Positions 1 to 13,320 of a stretch of DNA of 64,000 nucleotides are shown one piece after another. The notes beneath the pieces were generated by a model, which was given only the letters and a program-made list of their open reading frames with translations, had not been told where the DNA came from and searched no databases. The DNA is from Apis mellifera (lineage: Eukaryota > Arthropoda > Insecta > Hymenoptera > Apidae), in the NCBI RefSeq assembly GCF_003254395.2, contig NC_037646.1, forward strand, positions 12,085,381 to 12,149,380, read 5' to 3'. The translations under genes and the position numbers were made by a program. Within the stretch, counting starts at the first letter, position 1, and every line of letters starts with the position of its first letter.

Positions 1-451
1 GTTTGGTGGGATTACAAAGGAATTGTCTATTTTGAACTCTTACCACCCAACCGAACGATCAATTCTGTTGTCTACATCGAACAACTAACGAAATTAAACA
101 ATGCGGTTGAAGAAAAGCGGCCTGAATTGACAAATCGAAAAGGTGTTGTATTCCATCATGACGATGCAAGGCCACGCGCATCTTTGGTCACTCGGCAAAA
201 ATTATTGGAGCTTGGTTGGGATGTTTTGCCACATCCTCCGTCCTGATCTTGCACCATCTGATTACTTTTTGTTTCGATTTTTACAAAACTCCTCGAATGG
301 TAAAAATTTCAATAATGATGATGATATCGAATCGTACCTGATTCAGTTTTTTGCTAATAAAAACCACAAGTTTTATGAACGTGGGATTACAATGTTGCCT
401 GAAAGATGGCAAAAGGTGATTGATCAAAATGGGCAACACATTACGGAATAA
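1..451 (+). pseudogene. mariner transposase fragment, frameshifted
   Basis: C-terminal part of a mariner (IS630/Tc1/mariner superfamily) transposase, the DDE nuclease that cuts and rejoins element ends at TA sites. Frame 1 reads from VWWDYKG through HHDDAR (second catalytic Asp) to GWDVLPHPP, then hits TGA at 244-246. The DLAPSDYF part with the third Asp is read in frame 2 and ends at TAA 449-451. Against the other copies about 5 bp (the equivalent of ATATA in CCATATAGTCC) are missing near 230-240, which explains the shift. The stop codon overlaps an AATAAA polyadenylation-type hexamer, as in the other copies. This copy cannot make a functional enzyme. Confidence 0.9.
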
Positions 452-525
452 AGTTATTTAGTTCCATGAAAAAATTGTCTTTGATTTTCTAAAAAAAATC
501 CGCAATTACTTAGTTGCCAAGCCAA
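1..525 (+). mobile_element. mariner element, copy 1 (5' part outside window)
   Basis: The window opens inside a mariner element. The right terminal inverted repeat lies at about 497-525 and ends in a variant of the family terminus (GCCAAGCCAA instead of GCCAACCCAA), followed by TA at 526-527. About 525 bp are visible, covering the second half of the transposase and the 3' untranslated part. Whether this copy carries the 323-bp deletion seen in three other copies cannot be told, because that part lies outside the window. Confidence 0.93.
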
Positions 526-527
526 TA

Positions 528-975
528 CTTTTCTCGCATCGTGCCTCGTAAGATTGATACGATCGTTCGATTAATCGGCGCGCGAGCTCGGATACTGATT
601 TATCGTTGCAAGTTTTCTCTTCGATCAAACGTGAAAATCGATCGATTTCGACGCCGACACCTTCGGTTTTGCGTGCTTAATAACGCAGCGACCCGAGGTG
701 ACTGTATACGCGATTTGGTGGCTTCTGAAAATGCTGTTTTCGAAGGAAGCTATAATATCGAACTGCCAACGGCAGAGTAATTAAATTTCTACGTCGCTCC
801 GAGCGGAACTTGAATCTCGCGGTCGATCGTTCATTGGCTGTCGGTCTGTCGGCTTGTGCGAGGTCGGTTGGTAAACTTTCGAAAGTGTTCTCCATCGACT
901 TTCGGCGATATTCCTCGCTCTTCCTTTTTTTTTTTTCTTTCTTTCTTTTTTTACTCTTTTTATCTTGCCGAACCG
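528..975. other. unique non-coding stretch
   Basis: CpG-rich unique sequence with a T-rich run at about 926-960. The short open frames here have no protein-like composition. I see no gene. Confidence 0.5.
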
Positions 976-1750
976 AAAACTAATTAGTCCGTTGTTCGGA
1001 GAAAATTCTTCCTCGGTTTGTTTTAAAATAATTCGCGCGATTATTTATAGAATTAGGATTACCGCATGAATCATTTATCATCAATTTTATCGAGCGATTC
1101 CGGATTCTAGAAATTAGAGATTTACAATTTGATAAAATATTTAGTTAAAAATCATTACTTCGAATAAAATTTGTAATAAAGAAAATTTTTGGAATAATAA
1201 CTCGATAAGAAGATGGACGAACGCGTATTTAATTCGTAAAAAACTTCTTAAAAACTAATTAGTTCGTTGTTCGAGAAAATTCTTCCTCGATTTGTTTTAA
1301 AATTCGCGCGACTATTTATAGAATTACGATTACCGCGTAAATCATTTAGATTCAATTTTATCAAGCAATTCAGAAACTAGATAATTACAATTTGATAAAA
1401 TATTTAGTTTAAAAATCATTACTTCAAATAAAATTGGTAATAAAGAAAATGTCTATCGATAATTGGGATGATAACTCGATAAGAAGATGGACGAACGCGT
1501 ATTTAATTCTTGAAAACTAATTAATCCATTGTTCGAGAAAATTCCTTCGCTACTATTTATTACTATATAATTACGATTACCGCGTAAATCATTTAGATTC
1601 AATTTTATCAAGCTATTCGGAAACTAGATAATTACAATTTGAAAAATATTTACTTTAAAAATAATTACTTCGAGTAAAATTGGTAATAAAGAAAATGTTT
1701 GGGATAATAACTCGATAAGAAGACGAGTGATCGCGTATTTAGCCCGTAAA
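976..1750. repeat. tandem repeat, three units of about 240-275 bp
   Basis: Three diverged head-to-tail units begin with AAAACTAATTAGT-like sequence at about 976, 1251 and 1513. Each contains the same ordered blocks: GTTCGGAGAAAATTC, TATTTATAGAATTA, ATTACAATTTGA, then GATAAGAAGATGGACGAACG near the end. The third unit is shortest and most diverged. No coding capacity is seen. Confidence 0.85.
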
Positions 1751-4700
1751 AAACGCAACTGTGAATACGAAAAAGAGGGTAATCACGACGGGAGATAGTT
1801 GGCGCGAGGTGATCTAAATCAACGGTGGAAAAAACGTTAATTACACGGCGATAACAAAGTGACCGTTACCAAGCCCTCGTGCATCCTCCAACGAACGACA
1901 ATAGTAATTAATATTTATCGGGTAATGAAACGTTACGTACGGATGTCTCGAATAATGTCTCGCGCACCACCAATCTGCTCTACTAATTACAAATCTGACG
2001 TTTCACGTCAGATGATAACTGATATCGAACGGGACGTAATTAGTGGACGTACTAGTCGCTCTCTCTCTCTCTCTCTCTCCTCGAGTGAATTCGATCGAAT
2101 CGCGTACGATGCGCATCGATGAACCGAGGATACGAAAATATTATTTTTCTTCCACTCCGTGTTCGTGGAAGGAGACTTCATTTTTCTTCAACTCGTCCAC
2201 CGTCTGTATCCGCTCGTTTCCAAAGGAGAAAAAAATGTAAAAAAATAGGTCGGTCGTCTTTTCATCGTTCGGGGATCGATTGATGGAGCGATAAGAAGCG
2301 GCGAGAAATTAGAATGGAATGGAAGCGGCCGTTCTCGTTACATCGCCTCGTCGAAAATTTATCGCTTTACCAGAATAGAATAAAACTATAAACGATTTTG
2401 CGCTTACGCTTACCTCGTGCCAGTTTTCTGCATTCCCGCGCAAAGAGCGCATAGTTTCGTTCTATCGAGATGAACGAATTTCGAACACGTTCCGAAGCTT
2501 CTTCAATTTCCCTAAATTCGAATAATTTGACATTTATTTTTTTTAAAAATTCAATTCCGCCCAATTCTCACCCGATTCTCCGTTTGTTCGAAAATTTCAG
2601 GATACGTTCTACGTGTCGAGGATCGATATTAATTATTACCGATGTAACAATTTAATTTTGGAAAGAATTCCATGTAATATTACTTATTAATTATGCACGC
2701 TTAATTTAATTCTACGAGTAAATTTATCCGCTAATCTACCAAGAAATTACAACTACTCTTAGAAATTTGCAGGTGACGCGAAGTTTAGGAGCACGCTGGC
2801 TGGAAATTAGTCAACCATGTCTTATGGAAACTCTCGTAATTGCTAATTAAGTAGACATTTGTCCGTTATTTAACACGCCACATTTAATACACGCCACGAA
2901 TTATATGACGAACAGACGAAAGAACGAACGAGAGAGAGAAGGAAAGAAGAAATTGAATCGAATCGCTGAAACTTTTTCCATCTCTAATGAAATTATCTAT
3001 TAATACGTAAATTCTCGAATGGAAAATAATCCCCTCCCCCCCCCCCTCCTTCCCGAATTTCTAATTTAAAATTTAATTACAATATTCGAATTGAAGGTAA
3101 AACTCGATCTCGCGAAACTTTTAATCCAACTACTACTACTCCTGACGAATATTCGTTAAATTTAGAAATAATATAAAATTATTATAGGCGAAAGGATTTA
3201 ATAGAAAGTTCGTTTAAACGGACGTCCAGTCGTCCCTTTTCATCCCTGTCGCACTCTCGTCGTTGCATCGTTCGTCGATCGGTATAAATAAGATCAATTA
3301 ATTAATTGGTCGAACCCTTCGCCGGTCGTTAGCGTGACACATGCAGCCCGATTTAACCTACGATTTAAAGAGGAAACGTTGACGAGTATTTACACAAACT
3401 GAAATTAATAGTAAACAAAGTTCGAGTAGTGAAAAAAATCCTTAAAACGTACAACGCGAACCGAGCAATAACGATGAACGATCATCAAATTATTAATTAT
3501 TAAAAGCAATGAGCTTCGATCGACAGGAAGATGATGGTTGCGAAATGAACGAGAAATGTATTAAGTGAGACAGCTTGTTGAAAATTGTCATACACCGATT
3601 TATATTTTCTTTCCATTCAACGAAAATTATCCGATATAATTTCGAATTTTGATCGTCAATTTCCAATTAATTCGGATCCGATTATTTTCCTCCTATTTTC
3701 TTCAATCTTTAGACTTTTAATCCTTTATTCTTTATTAAGTTCTTTCGAACGCTCTTTGTCAACAAGTTTCAATAAATTTTTCAAATATTCCACAAATATT
3801 CTGCAGCAGTCTTCTTCGTACGTTATGAAAGATAGATAATCTATAAATAACCTACAACTTCCTATTTCTATCCAATACGTAATAACGATCACAAGTTCTA
3901 TTAAAGTTTTATTTTTAGATATTTCGTTCAAAAAAGTTTCGAACGTGATTAATTTCGATTCATTTCGTATTTCAGTCTTCAAAATCAATGCTTCAACAAG
4001 ACTCTACCAACGATAATACTCGATTAAAAATTCTCTTTTTTATCGAAACAATAGAAAGACAAAAGCGTCACGTCGCGAGTAAATGTCGAAAGGGATTCCG
4101 TTTTCGAGGGAGAAAGACGGATACGTTGCGTCTTGCAAGATGCATATTCGAGTGGAACAGGAGAGGAATTAATCTCGACCAGTTGGTTAAATCGATTTCC
4201 CTTTTTAATAACGTATAGTCGAATCGACAAGCAACGTCCCTTTCCTCTCTCAAAGAAAAATGACGTCTCTTCGCCGTTTATTCTACCTCCTTTCCTGTTT
4301 CGGATGCACTCTATCCCCGAAACGAGAATAGAAGTCGATGCTCCCCATATCGGGGACTAGGTACGATTTATACGGGCTGAATAAGAAACATAGACGCTAA
4401 TTCTTCTTTCTTGTCGAGTCTCGCGAATGGGAACAGCTTCTGCTTGAAAAGCGTTTTCTCGTTACGTTCGTGTCTTTATCGCCCAGAGATTCGAGATTCT
4501 TCCTTCGTTTCTTTTTTTTCCTTTTTGCGGCGAAGAACTCGATTCACTCGAGAAATTTATCAATTGGCGGTTTCAAATCTATCCTTTTCCTCTAAATTTA
4601 AATCGGTAAATTATTTTTACCATTGGTATTCCTTTGACGAAAAGTTAAAATTATCTCGATCGAATCGTCTGGTTTCGAATTCGATCAAGAGAAAATCGAA

Positions 4701-6170
4701 TTGTATGATCGAGGAGAGCGATATACAGGAACACGTTCGTTTCGAAGAGTCGATTTTGGGAACACGAAATGGATTACGTTTAATTAACTCGATCCACCGA
4801 CGAAAGATCGGTCGTCAATGATGGATGAATTTAGGATTAGGGGAGGAGGGCGCGTATTATGATCTATCCTTGGAAAATAGAATGGAATAACGCGGTTCTG
4901 GAAGTGATATTTATATCGATAATATAAATCAAGAAAGTAATTAAGAAGCTTCGGTGTTTTATGGGTCGGTGGCGCGCCGCGCCTTACCGAACCAACTTTT
5001 CAACAAATTTCGTTTTAATTTATTCTTGAAAAGCGCATCGATCTTCAGAGTTTCGAACAACTTGGTTTGCTACTCGAGAAATTAAGAAGAAAAAAAAAGG
5101 GGGGGTGGGGGAATGAAGAAAAATGGAAGAAGGAGAAAATGAAAAGGGTAATTCCTGCTATTGACGGAAATCAAATTGGCGATGGAATATGATGTATTCG
5201 TTCCATTTATAATTAAAATTTCTGGACATTTGTCGATTTCTACTTCCAAGTCGCCGTTACTTTTATCTTGAGAATTTCACGATCACCAGATAAATTAAAA
5301 TCCGATTATTTTACAATTTTGTCCTTGTCAATTACGTTTAAAAATATAATACGTACATATATAAGGTTATAAATTAGTTCTCGAAATAGAAATGTATCCG
5401 TGTAATGTTCTCGTGTTCGAAAAGAGGACGATATCGATTGTTTCTCAATGTAAATGGAGAAATCTATTCTTAACCGGGTATTGCTATTTGTAGCCCGTGA
5501 ACTACCATGATGAAGGGTGATTCTTCTTCCGCTAATAAGTGCAGCCTTTCCCTTCCTTAATGCCTCTACTAAATTCATTCAACAAGCTTTCTTATTTCTT
5601 TAAAAGTTTGCTCTCGATTCATCAACCTGTCGTTTATCCTCCCCTTTTAAAAGTTAATCTATCGGAAACGATTAATTTAAAATCTTTTCAAATTTATATA
5701 TTACATATATATTTCTTTCATATACATATCTGAATTATCCATTACACGCAAAGAAAATAAGGAAAACGGAAGGAAAGAAAGAAAGAAAGAAAGGATCGGA
5801 TAGGATATTTTGTCCGCTGTAAAGTGGGCTGTATATTTTCGACAGGCGTACACGCGTTCATCGAATGAAAATTTCATAATTCAGCATCGACCCCCCCTTC
5901 AACTTGGCCCAAATGTTCAAAGATTCATGGGCCTTCTCCCCTCGATTCTCGAGGCCAACAGTCTGTCATCACCCACCAACGGCGGGCAACGTTCCGGCCG
6001 AGATCACGCAATCGCGATCGACCACGATCCCCTCTTCCCTTCTCCTCTTCTTCTCTCTCTCGCATTTCCACGGAATCGCACAACGTGTTATTTTGCGTAC
6101 AACCACCGCCTTGCTCTCGCTCGGAGAAACCATCGAGGGTAATTTCTCCCCGTTATTTTTTTTTTTTTTC
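1751..6170. other. unique AT-rich stretch without a recognised gene
   Basis: Non-coding by inspection. It contains a (CT)n run at about 2059-2079, C-rich runs at about 3030-3050, an A/G-rich run at 5088-5115 and AAAG repeats near 5770-5795. Open frames of 60-136 codons occur but are rich in R, S and F with no recognisable motif, and they overlap on both strands, as expected from a stop-poor CpG-rich sequence. Confidence 0.5.
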
Positions 6171-6174
6171 TCCC

Positions 6175-8340
6175 CAACTTACCTTCCACGAGCAATCTAC
6201 ACAATAATTCGTGCGTTCGATTAATAATGCTCGATGGATTATTAGCTTATTTGCCATAAATATTCCACATTTCTCCGTTCCCCCGTTTAATTTAAAAAAA
6301 AAAAAAAAAAGAAAAAAAAATGTAATGCAACCTATCTCGAAGGAACAATCTACGGAATAATTCGTGCGTTCGATTAATAATGCTCGATGGATTACTAGCT
6401 TATTTACCATACTGCTTTTTTATTCTCTTGTTCAATTTTAGAGAAATTCTTAAGGTAATGGAACTTACCTTGTAGGAATAATTCGTTTGATTAATAATGT
6501 TTGATGGATTATCAATTTATTTGCCATAAATATTGTATATTTTTCTCTTGTTTAATTTTAGAGAAATGTAATCCAATGTAATTCTAAATGTAATCCAATT
6601 TACGAATATCTGCATAATTCGTTTGATTAATAATGTTCGATGGATTACTAGCTTATTTATTATACTGTACATTTTTTTATTCTCTTGTTTAATTTTTGAG
6701 AAACTCTAAATATAATTAGAGTCTGCATAATTCGTTTGATTAATAATGTTCGATGGATTACTAGCTTATTTATTATACTATACATTTTTTTATTCTCTTG
6801 TTTAATTTTAGAGAAACTCTAAATGTAATGCAATTTACTTTGTAAGAACATCTGCAGAATAATTCGTGCGTTTGATTAATAATAAATGCTTGATGGATTA
6901 CTAATTTATTTGGCATAAATATTGTACATGTTTCTATTCTCTTATTTAATTTTAGAATAATTCTAAATGTAATGCAATTTACCTTGTAGGAATATCTGCA
7001 GAATAATTCGTGCGTTTGATTAATAATAAATGCTCGATGGATTATCAATTTATTTGCCATAAATATTGTACATTTTTCTATTCTCTTATTTAATTTTAGA
7101 ATAATTTTAAAATTGTAATACAACTTATCTTAATAATTCTGCATAATTCGTTTGATTAATAATGTTCGATGGATTATTCATTTATTTACCATAAATATTG
7201 TACATTTTTTTAAATGTAGTGCAATTTACCTTGGAGGAATATCTGCAGAATAATTCATGCGTTTGATTAATAATAAATGTTCGATGGATTATCAATTTAT
7301 TTGCCATAAATATTGTACATTTTTTTAAATGTAATGCAACTTACCTTGGAGGAATATTTGCAGAATAATTCGTGCATTTAATTAATAAATACTTGATAGA
7401 TTAATTTATTTTCCATAAGTATTGTACATTTTTCTAAATGTAATGCAACTTACCTTGTAGGAATATTTGCAGAATTCGTGCATTCGATAAATAATAAATG
7501 TTCAATGGATTATCAATTTATTTGCCATAAATATTGTACATTTTTCTATTCCTTCATTATATTTTAGAGAAACTTTAAATGTAATACAACTTATCTTGTA
7601 AGAATATCTGGAAAATTCGTTTGATTAATAATGTTCGAATATTAATTTATTTACCATAAATGTACATTTTTCTAAATATAATGCAACTTACCTTGTAGGA
7701 ATATCTGCAAAATAATTCGTGCGTTTGATTAATAAATACTCGATGAATTATCAATTTATTTGCCATAAATATTGTACATTTTTCTATTCTTTTGTTTAAT
7801 TTTAAAAAAATTAATGCAACTTATTTTAGAGGAGTAGGAAGATCTGCAGAATAATTCGTGCATTCGATAAATAATAAATGCTCGATGAATTATCAATTTA
7901 TTTGCCATAAATATTGTACATTTTTCTATTCTCTTGTTTAATTTTAAAGAAACTCTAAATGTAATGGAATTTATTTTGTAAGAATATCTGCATAATTCGT
8001 TTAATTAATAATTCGATAAATATTTATATATATCGATACATTTTTCTAAATGTACTGCAACTTACCTTGGAGGAGTAGGAACATCTGCAGAATAATTCGT
8101 GCATTCGATAAATAATAAATGCTCGATGAATTATTAATTTATTTGCCATAAATATTGTACATTTTTCTATCCTCTTGTTTAATTTTAGAGAAACTCTAAA
8201 TACAGCTTGCAGGAATATCTGCAGGATAATTCGTAATCAATAATGAATTATATATTTGCTTATTTGCGACAATACTTGTTTTTCTATCCCCCCCGTTTAA
8301 TTTCAGGGAAGAGAAACTTTGAAAAATAAAAGTTTAAACA
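6175..8340. repeat. degenerate tandem array, about 17 units of 100-150 bp
   Basis: Successive units share, in order, AATAATTCGTGCGTTYGATT, AATAATGYTCGATGGATTA, TTTATTTGCCATAAATATTG, TACATTTTTCTATTCTC, TTGTTTAATTTTAGAGAAAC and a block TGTAATGCAACTTACCTTG. Unit starts fall near 6207, 6356, 6477, 6614, 6722, 6855, 7001, 7139, 7248, 7362, 7470, 7612, 7710, 7851, 7990, 8091 and 8218. Unit length varies because the middle block is absent in several units. The edges are most diverged, typical of an old satellite-like array. Minus-strand open frames inside it simply repeat the unit. Confidence 0.9.
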
Positions 8341-11300
8341 CGTACCTCGATAACGGGGATATACACCTTCTTCGATCGGGCTAAAATTCCTTTTGTTCTC
8401 GCGGAACGCACATCTAGACGACTTGCTTACACGTCTTACTTAGCTTCCCGTCCTCGATCACGGTTAGAAGTCAACAGACAATGAAATATAAACCATAGTA
8501 ACGTAGTTAAATCGCGATAACAATGGTTGTTCCGAGTCGCTCGAGATCCGATTATGAGATTACATAGTGCCTGCTCGAAACGCATCCTCGAAATGAATAT
8601 AACAGCGAAAGCTGATTTCCGGTATCTGGAAAATTCGTTCGACCCGTTTTCCGCAACGAATTCTCACCTTTACCCCTCTTACTCGCTTTCACAATTTCGC
8701 TCCATTGATATCTCGCCCTTTCTTTAAAACACTCTTATCGATACGATAATTTTTCACGTTCGATGCAATCGGAATTGCACTCGCGCAACTTTCCGCGTAT
8801 TTTTTGCTCGCCGTGGCCGCTACTTTTCTCCTCTCCCTTCTCCCTTTCCCCGCTGCAAGTTGAAAACTGTTGGAAGCGACGCGGCGCCGCCATTCCCGGC
8901 CACGCCAACTTTTCTATCCATCTATAGATTACGGTTACGATTCGGTCGCAACTGGTGTTGGAAAATGATAGGTTTGAAATCATAGGTATTCTATTTTCGC
9001 GATGAAATATCTTGGGAAGAGCGAGCGATATTTCGATTCGAGTTCGAAAATATACGATGATGAAAAATACAAAAGAGAGAGAGAGGAAACAGCGAATCGG
9101 TAATTCGAACGAATTCTTGGATGACAGACAGAGAGAGAGAGAGAGAGAGAGAGTCCGAGTTAGAGGCGGTATTACGGTTAAATTATGCAAAAACATCGAT
9201 TCCAGGTCACGCAGGAAACTCCTCTCTGTGAAGCTTGGTGGAGTGGTTTACCTGCCACTGTTTGTCCGGTGCAAACCGCACAGCGATACTACAGCCAACT
9301 GTATTATAATTACGCCGGTGGAACGCGAGTGTTGACGTTAGACTTCATATCGGGCGCACGTGAAACCGCGTTTACGAGATGGACGGTGTTATTTATTGAT
9401 GGCCGTTCATGTTTTCATCGTGCTGGTTCGGTAGTTAGTCGCGGAGGACTTTTCCAGATTGCGAATACGAGTGAACGAAAGGGTTGCTGTAACTTTTCTG
9501 CTTCATCCAATCGAACAAACCTTCGCTTCATCGATCTATCTATTTCAGAGATCTTTCGTTTCAAAGATTAAGGATGCTATTGTTTTTCATAAGCGCTGTT
9601 ATAGAGAATCGATTCTCTTGTTCCGGTCTCGAATTTCCGTCTAATTTTCAACGATAAAGTCTCTAAAAGCTGCTTAAAATTTTACAAATATTACCTGACA
9701 AATTCGTTGAAAATATTCTATCACAGTCACGGTAATAATAATTTTAAAAATTGACACGGTAGAACTATGGATTTAAATTTCTTCTTTTACCTTTTACTTT
9801 TATTTTATTTAACGGTATTTGATAATAGGCATTATCGTTTCGTGTAAATCAATTATTTCGTACACGTTACCTAGTACCATTAAAGGGGCGCCAGTTTCAG
9901 TAGTATTAGCAGTTTATAACGAAACACGCGATGTCCTACATTATTCCGTTGAAATCGTGAGCATTATTATTTTTCTTTTTCTTATTGAATTTGTGCAATG
10001 CATACACATACCAGGTCGAATTTCAAATTTCACTCCCTTTCGAGGTTTCCAAATACAAATTATATTACATTTCCTCGAGCGATATTCATTTATAACGTAG
10101 AAAGAAAAAGCAATTTTCAATTATACGCTTTCTATACTATATACTTTTCACTTATAATCCACGCAATATTCTTGGTTAGATTTTTCGTACAATACAACGT
10201 GACAGCGTGGCGACAACAACGGTTGGCGCCACACCCATGAACACGGGATTAATCCTGACGAATTGGATGGGCAGGGATCCACGCTCGCAGCTTTGTCTAT
10301 GATCTCGATGCGTAAGACCGTGTTCGATCCCGTTAATTAAATGGATGCTCGATCATTATGCGCTAGCTGGCCGGTCTCAAAGATGAGTTGATCCCCAAAC
10401 GGAATCTCGTTTCGAAGAGCGCTTGGATCCAATTTTTCGCCAAGTCACCGATCCGCCACTCTTTCATCTCCGTTTTGAATACTCGGGGAGGAAAGGATCG
10501 TCAATACGAATGGTTTGAAAGCAAGTTTGAAAGATTGGAGATCCGGTTTAAATTTCATATTCATTCTCCATAACTTATTATCTCGTGTATCGTCGATGGA
10601 TTCGGTTCGATTGTCCAAATTGGAGCGCGCGATTCGAGAAGAAATCGTAGTAATTTGCGATCGATCGAAAAATCAATTCAATCAGATTCGTTCTGTCGAA
10701 CGGCATGTCGTTCTCCGATGGAAATTGTGCACCTAATCGCGATACAGACTGGATGATCTTTGCGGCTGGTTCATTATTCGAGATTACGGATGTTTGCCAT
10801 ACGTAACGAACGTGAGTCGTTTTTACGACTACGCTCGATTCTCCGTTTCAACGAGAATAATCCCGATAAATCGTAACGATATTGTTTCTCGTTAAAATAC
10901 GAACTCTCGTTTTTCACTTTCACTCCATTTTTATACAATAATCGACACGAATTCTTCTTCTCGAATAATCGATCGTAAGCTCGATTATTATTAACGATGA
11001 GTTAATCTCAATTGGTTCGTTCAAGTTAATCGATGAAAATTTGATTATCCAAGCTATCTTCGAATTCAAACGTATTGCCGGTTAAGATTGCACGAAATGT
11101 TTAATGATTTAATAAAGCGATTTAAGCGATTCGGAGTAATAGAGAGACGAGGATAAACGTGTTTATTTTATACCGCTCTCCACCATTTTACCGCGAACTT
11201 GTCACGGAATCTATTATATCTGAGAAGAGGGGGGATTCCGTTTGCCGAGGAAGAGGAAGGAAATGTAGACTCCTTTGGTATTCGACTCATTTATTAACCG

Positions 11301-13318
11301 TGAAACAATGATTAATTGTAAGGTAGAAATTCCAGGATTATGATGTTTCTCGTTTACTTTTTTTTTTTTTCAATATCACGAAGTTAAAAATATCGGCGAC
11401 AACAGTTTGAGAAATTGGCGAGAGGACGAATAGAAAGTTTGGTATCTTGCCACCGCTAAGTGTCTGTCGAGCGAGAAATATTCTATTCTTACAGGAAGTA
11501 CTTACGTCCTAATTAGAGAATTGCAGTTATTCGAACCGTGCCGCGCTCATAATTACATCTGCCTTCGTACCAACTATTATTTAATTTACTCACCTTTTAT
11601 CCCTTTCCTCCATCATTTTAATTTTCACATTTCTCTTTCCCTCCCCCTCTTCCATTGCGCTTAAATCTCTATTCTTAAATCACGCTTAAAATTAACCGTG
11701 ATTTTTCCTTTTTTCATAACACGATCAATTTCCTTCGAGATCTAGTAATCTAATAATTGATTCGTTCGAACGATAATTTTGTAATTACTTGTCTATTTTA
11801 ATAATTTTTCGAGCTTTTTCGGTTCTTCGTCAATTGCCATCGTGTAAAATTAACTCTTACAAAATTCGAGTCGAATTTACGTTTCTCCAAAGACGTCTCG
11901 TAAACATTCTAATCTCGACTCATCGTTCCATGCGAAAACGAATTCGAGAAACCTTTGAATACACCTCGCTTATTAGATCGAGCTACGATCGATTCGAAGC
12001 GAGATTCCTCGGAAACCTTGGTTCAAATGTTGCGTAGACGTTCGAAACGTCTCTCTTTCTTTCTCTCGTTTGTGCCAAAATTCGATATTCAAACGAATTT
12101 GAAGATGGAGCAGGGACAATTAGTACAATTTCTTCTCTAGAATTCGTAAACGCGAGGATGAAACGAATTGGAAGGAAGAAGAACAAGCGTCGATGGAAAA
12201 TTGACGGAGATAAGATAAACGATTTCGTTGTTCAAAGAAGATCATGCTTATTGTAAACGAAAAGGGATTAATTAAAAATTAATTTTATTTTTACCTTTGC
12301 CTGTGTCAAGGAAAATGATCCCGCAACACGTTTCCTTTCTATTCGAGGAGAAAAACACGTTCGAGTATCTCGAGTTCTCATTTAGAAGAAGCGCGACAGA
12401 GGACAGGATTTTTTTCCATCTTGGAGAATCGCGATCGATAACAAACGTGGAGCCGTTTGTGGGAGTACGCAGAGTACGCAGAGGATAGGAGGAGAGAAGG
12501 TTTGCTCTTGAAGGGAGGGAGTGCAATTATCTAATTAGAAATGGCGGGCAAATGTAATCACTCGCGTGGCGCGCGGCCTCAGCTACATCCGACCAATGAA
12601 CTAAACGGTATTGGCACGGCGAACCGCTTTTGTTCACGCGAGCTCGACTCCTCGGCCGGAAACGACGGCTGCACCGTCTGTTAATGGGCCACAAACGACG
12701 CGGCATACTTCCAGATATTGGAATAAAGCTCTTCTTCCGTTCTCGAGGAGAGCTTGTTTTTTTTTTCTTGACAGTTTTCGGATGCGAAATTTAATCGAGA
12801 TATCATTATGCTCGAGGTTGATCGTGTTAATTCGAGAACGTCGATTTCAATAGGATGATTTAATACAAGTAGAAAGAATATTTAATTTTAAATACTTTTC
12901 TTATATGCATCGAGAAGATGGTTAATTTTACGAGTTGGAGGATTGTTTCGATGCTCCAAATTGTGTGCGTTTTAAAATTTTATTTTAATATTTCTATTTT
13001 AAACGCGCGATCTTGATATTCTCGAAATATTCGATCATTATCCTGGATATCTTTCCAATTATATTTCCATTTCACGAATCACGAACTCTAATTCTAACTC
13101 TAATATCCCGTTTCAAATATTCTGTTATCCTTATATTACGCGGAATACTTTGTTCCAATGTCTCCAATTTTCCCAGAGCTATTCCAAATACTATTCTTAT
13201 CTCGGCCAAATCTTATTTTAATTATTCCAAATCCTAAATGTCCTCGCTTCTCCCATTACGTCAAAAAATTCATTCCTAACGCTCGATAATGGAGGAAAAC
13301 GAGATCGTTTTAACAAAC
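8341..13318. other. unique stretch with microsatellites; possible exon near 9.2-9.35 kb
   Basis: Mostly unique sequence with a (GA)n run at about 9130-9153. On the plus strand, after TTCCAG ending at 9206, an open stretch to about 9350 has protein-like composition (it includes EAWWSGLPATVCPV), but I cannot assign it and no donor site is clear. Denser, more GC-rich islands at 10200-10390 and 12540-12720 could be conserved non-coding elements. No complete gene is seen. Confidence 0.4.
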
Positions 13319-13320
13319 TA

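Noticed and set aside
6773..7123. 116-codon repetitive minus-strand frame
   Set aside because: Repeat-unit by-product inside the 6.2-8.3 kb array.
10255..10345. tRNA-like B-box (GTTCGATCC)
   Set aside because: No matching A-box or cloverleaf pairing at the right spacing.
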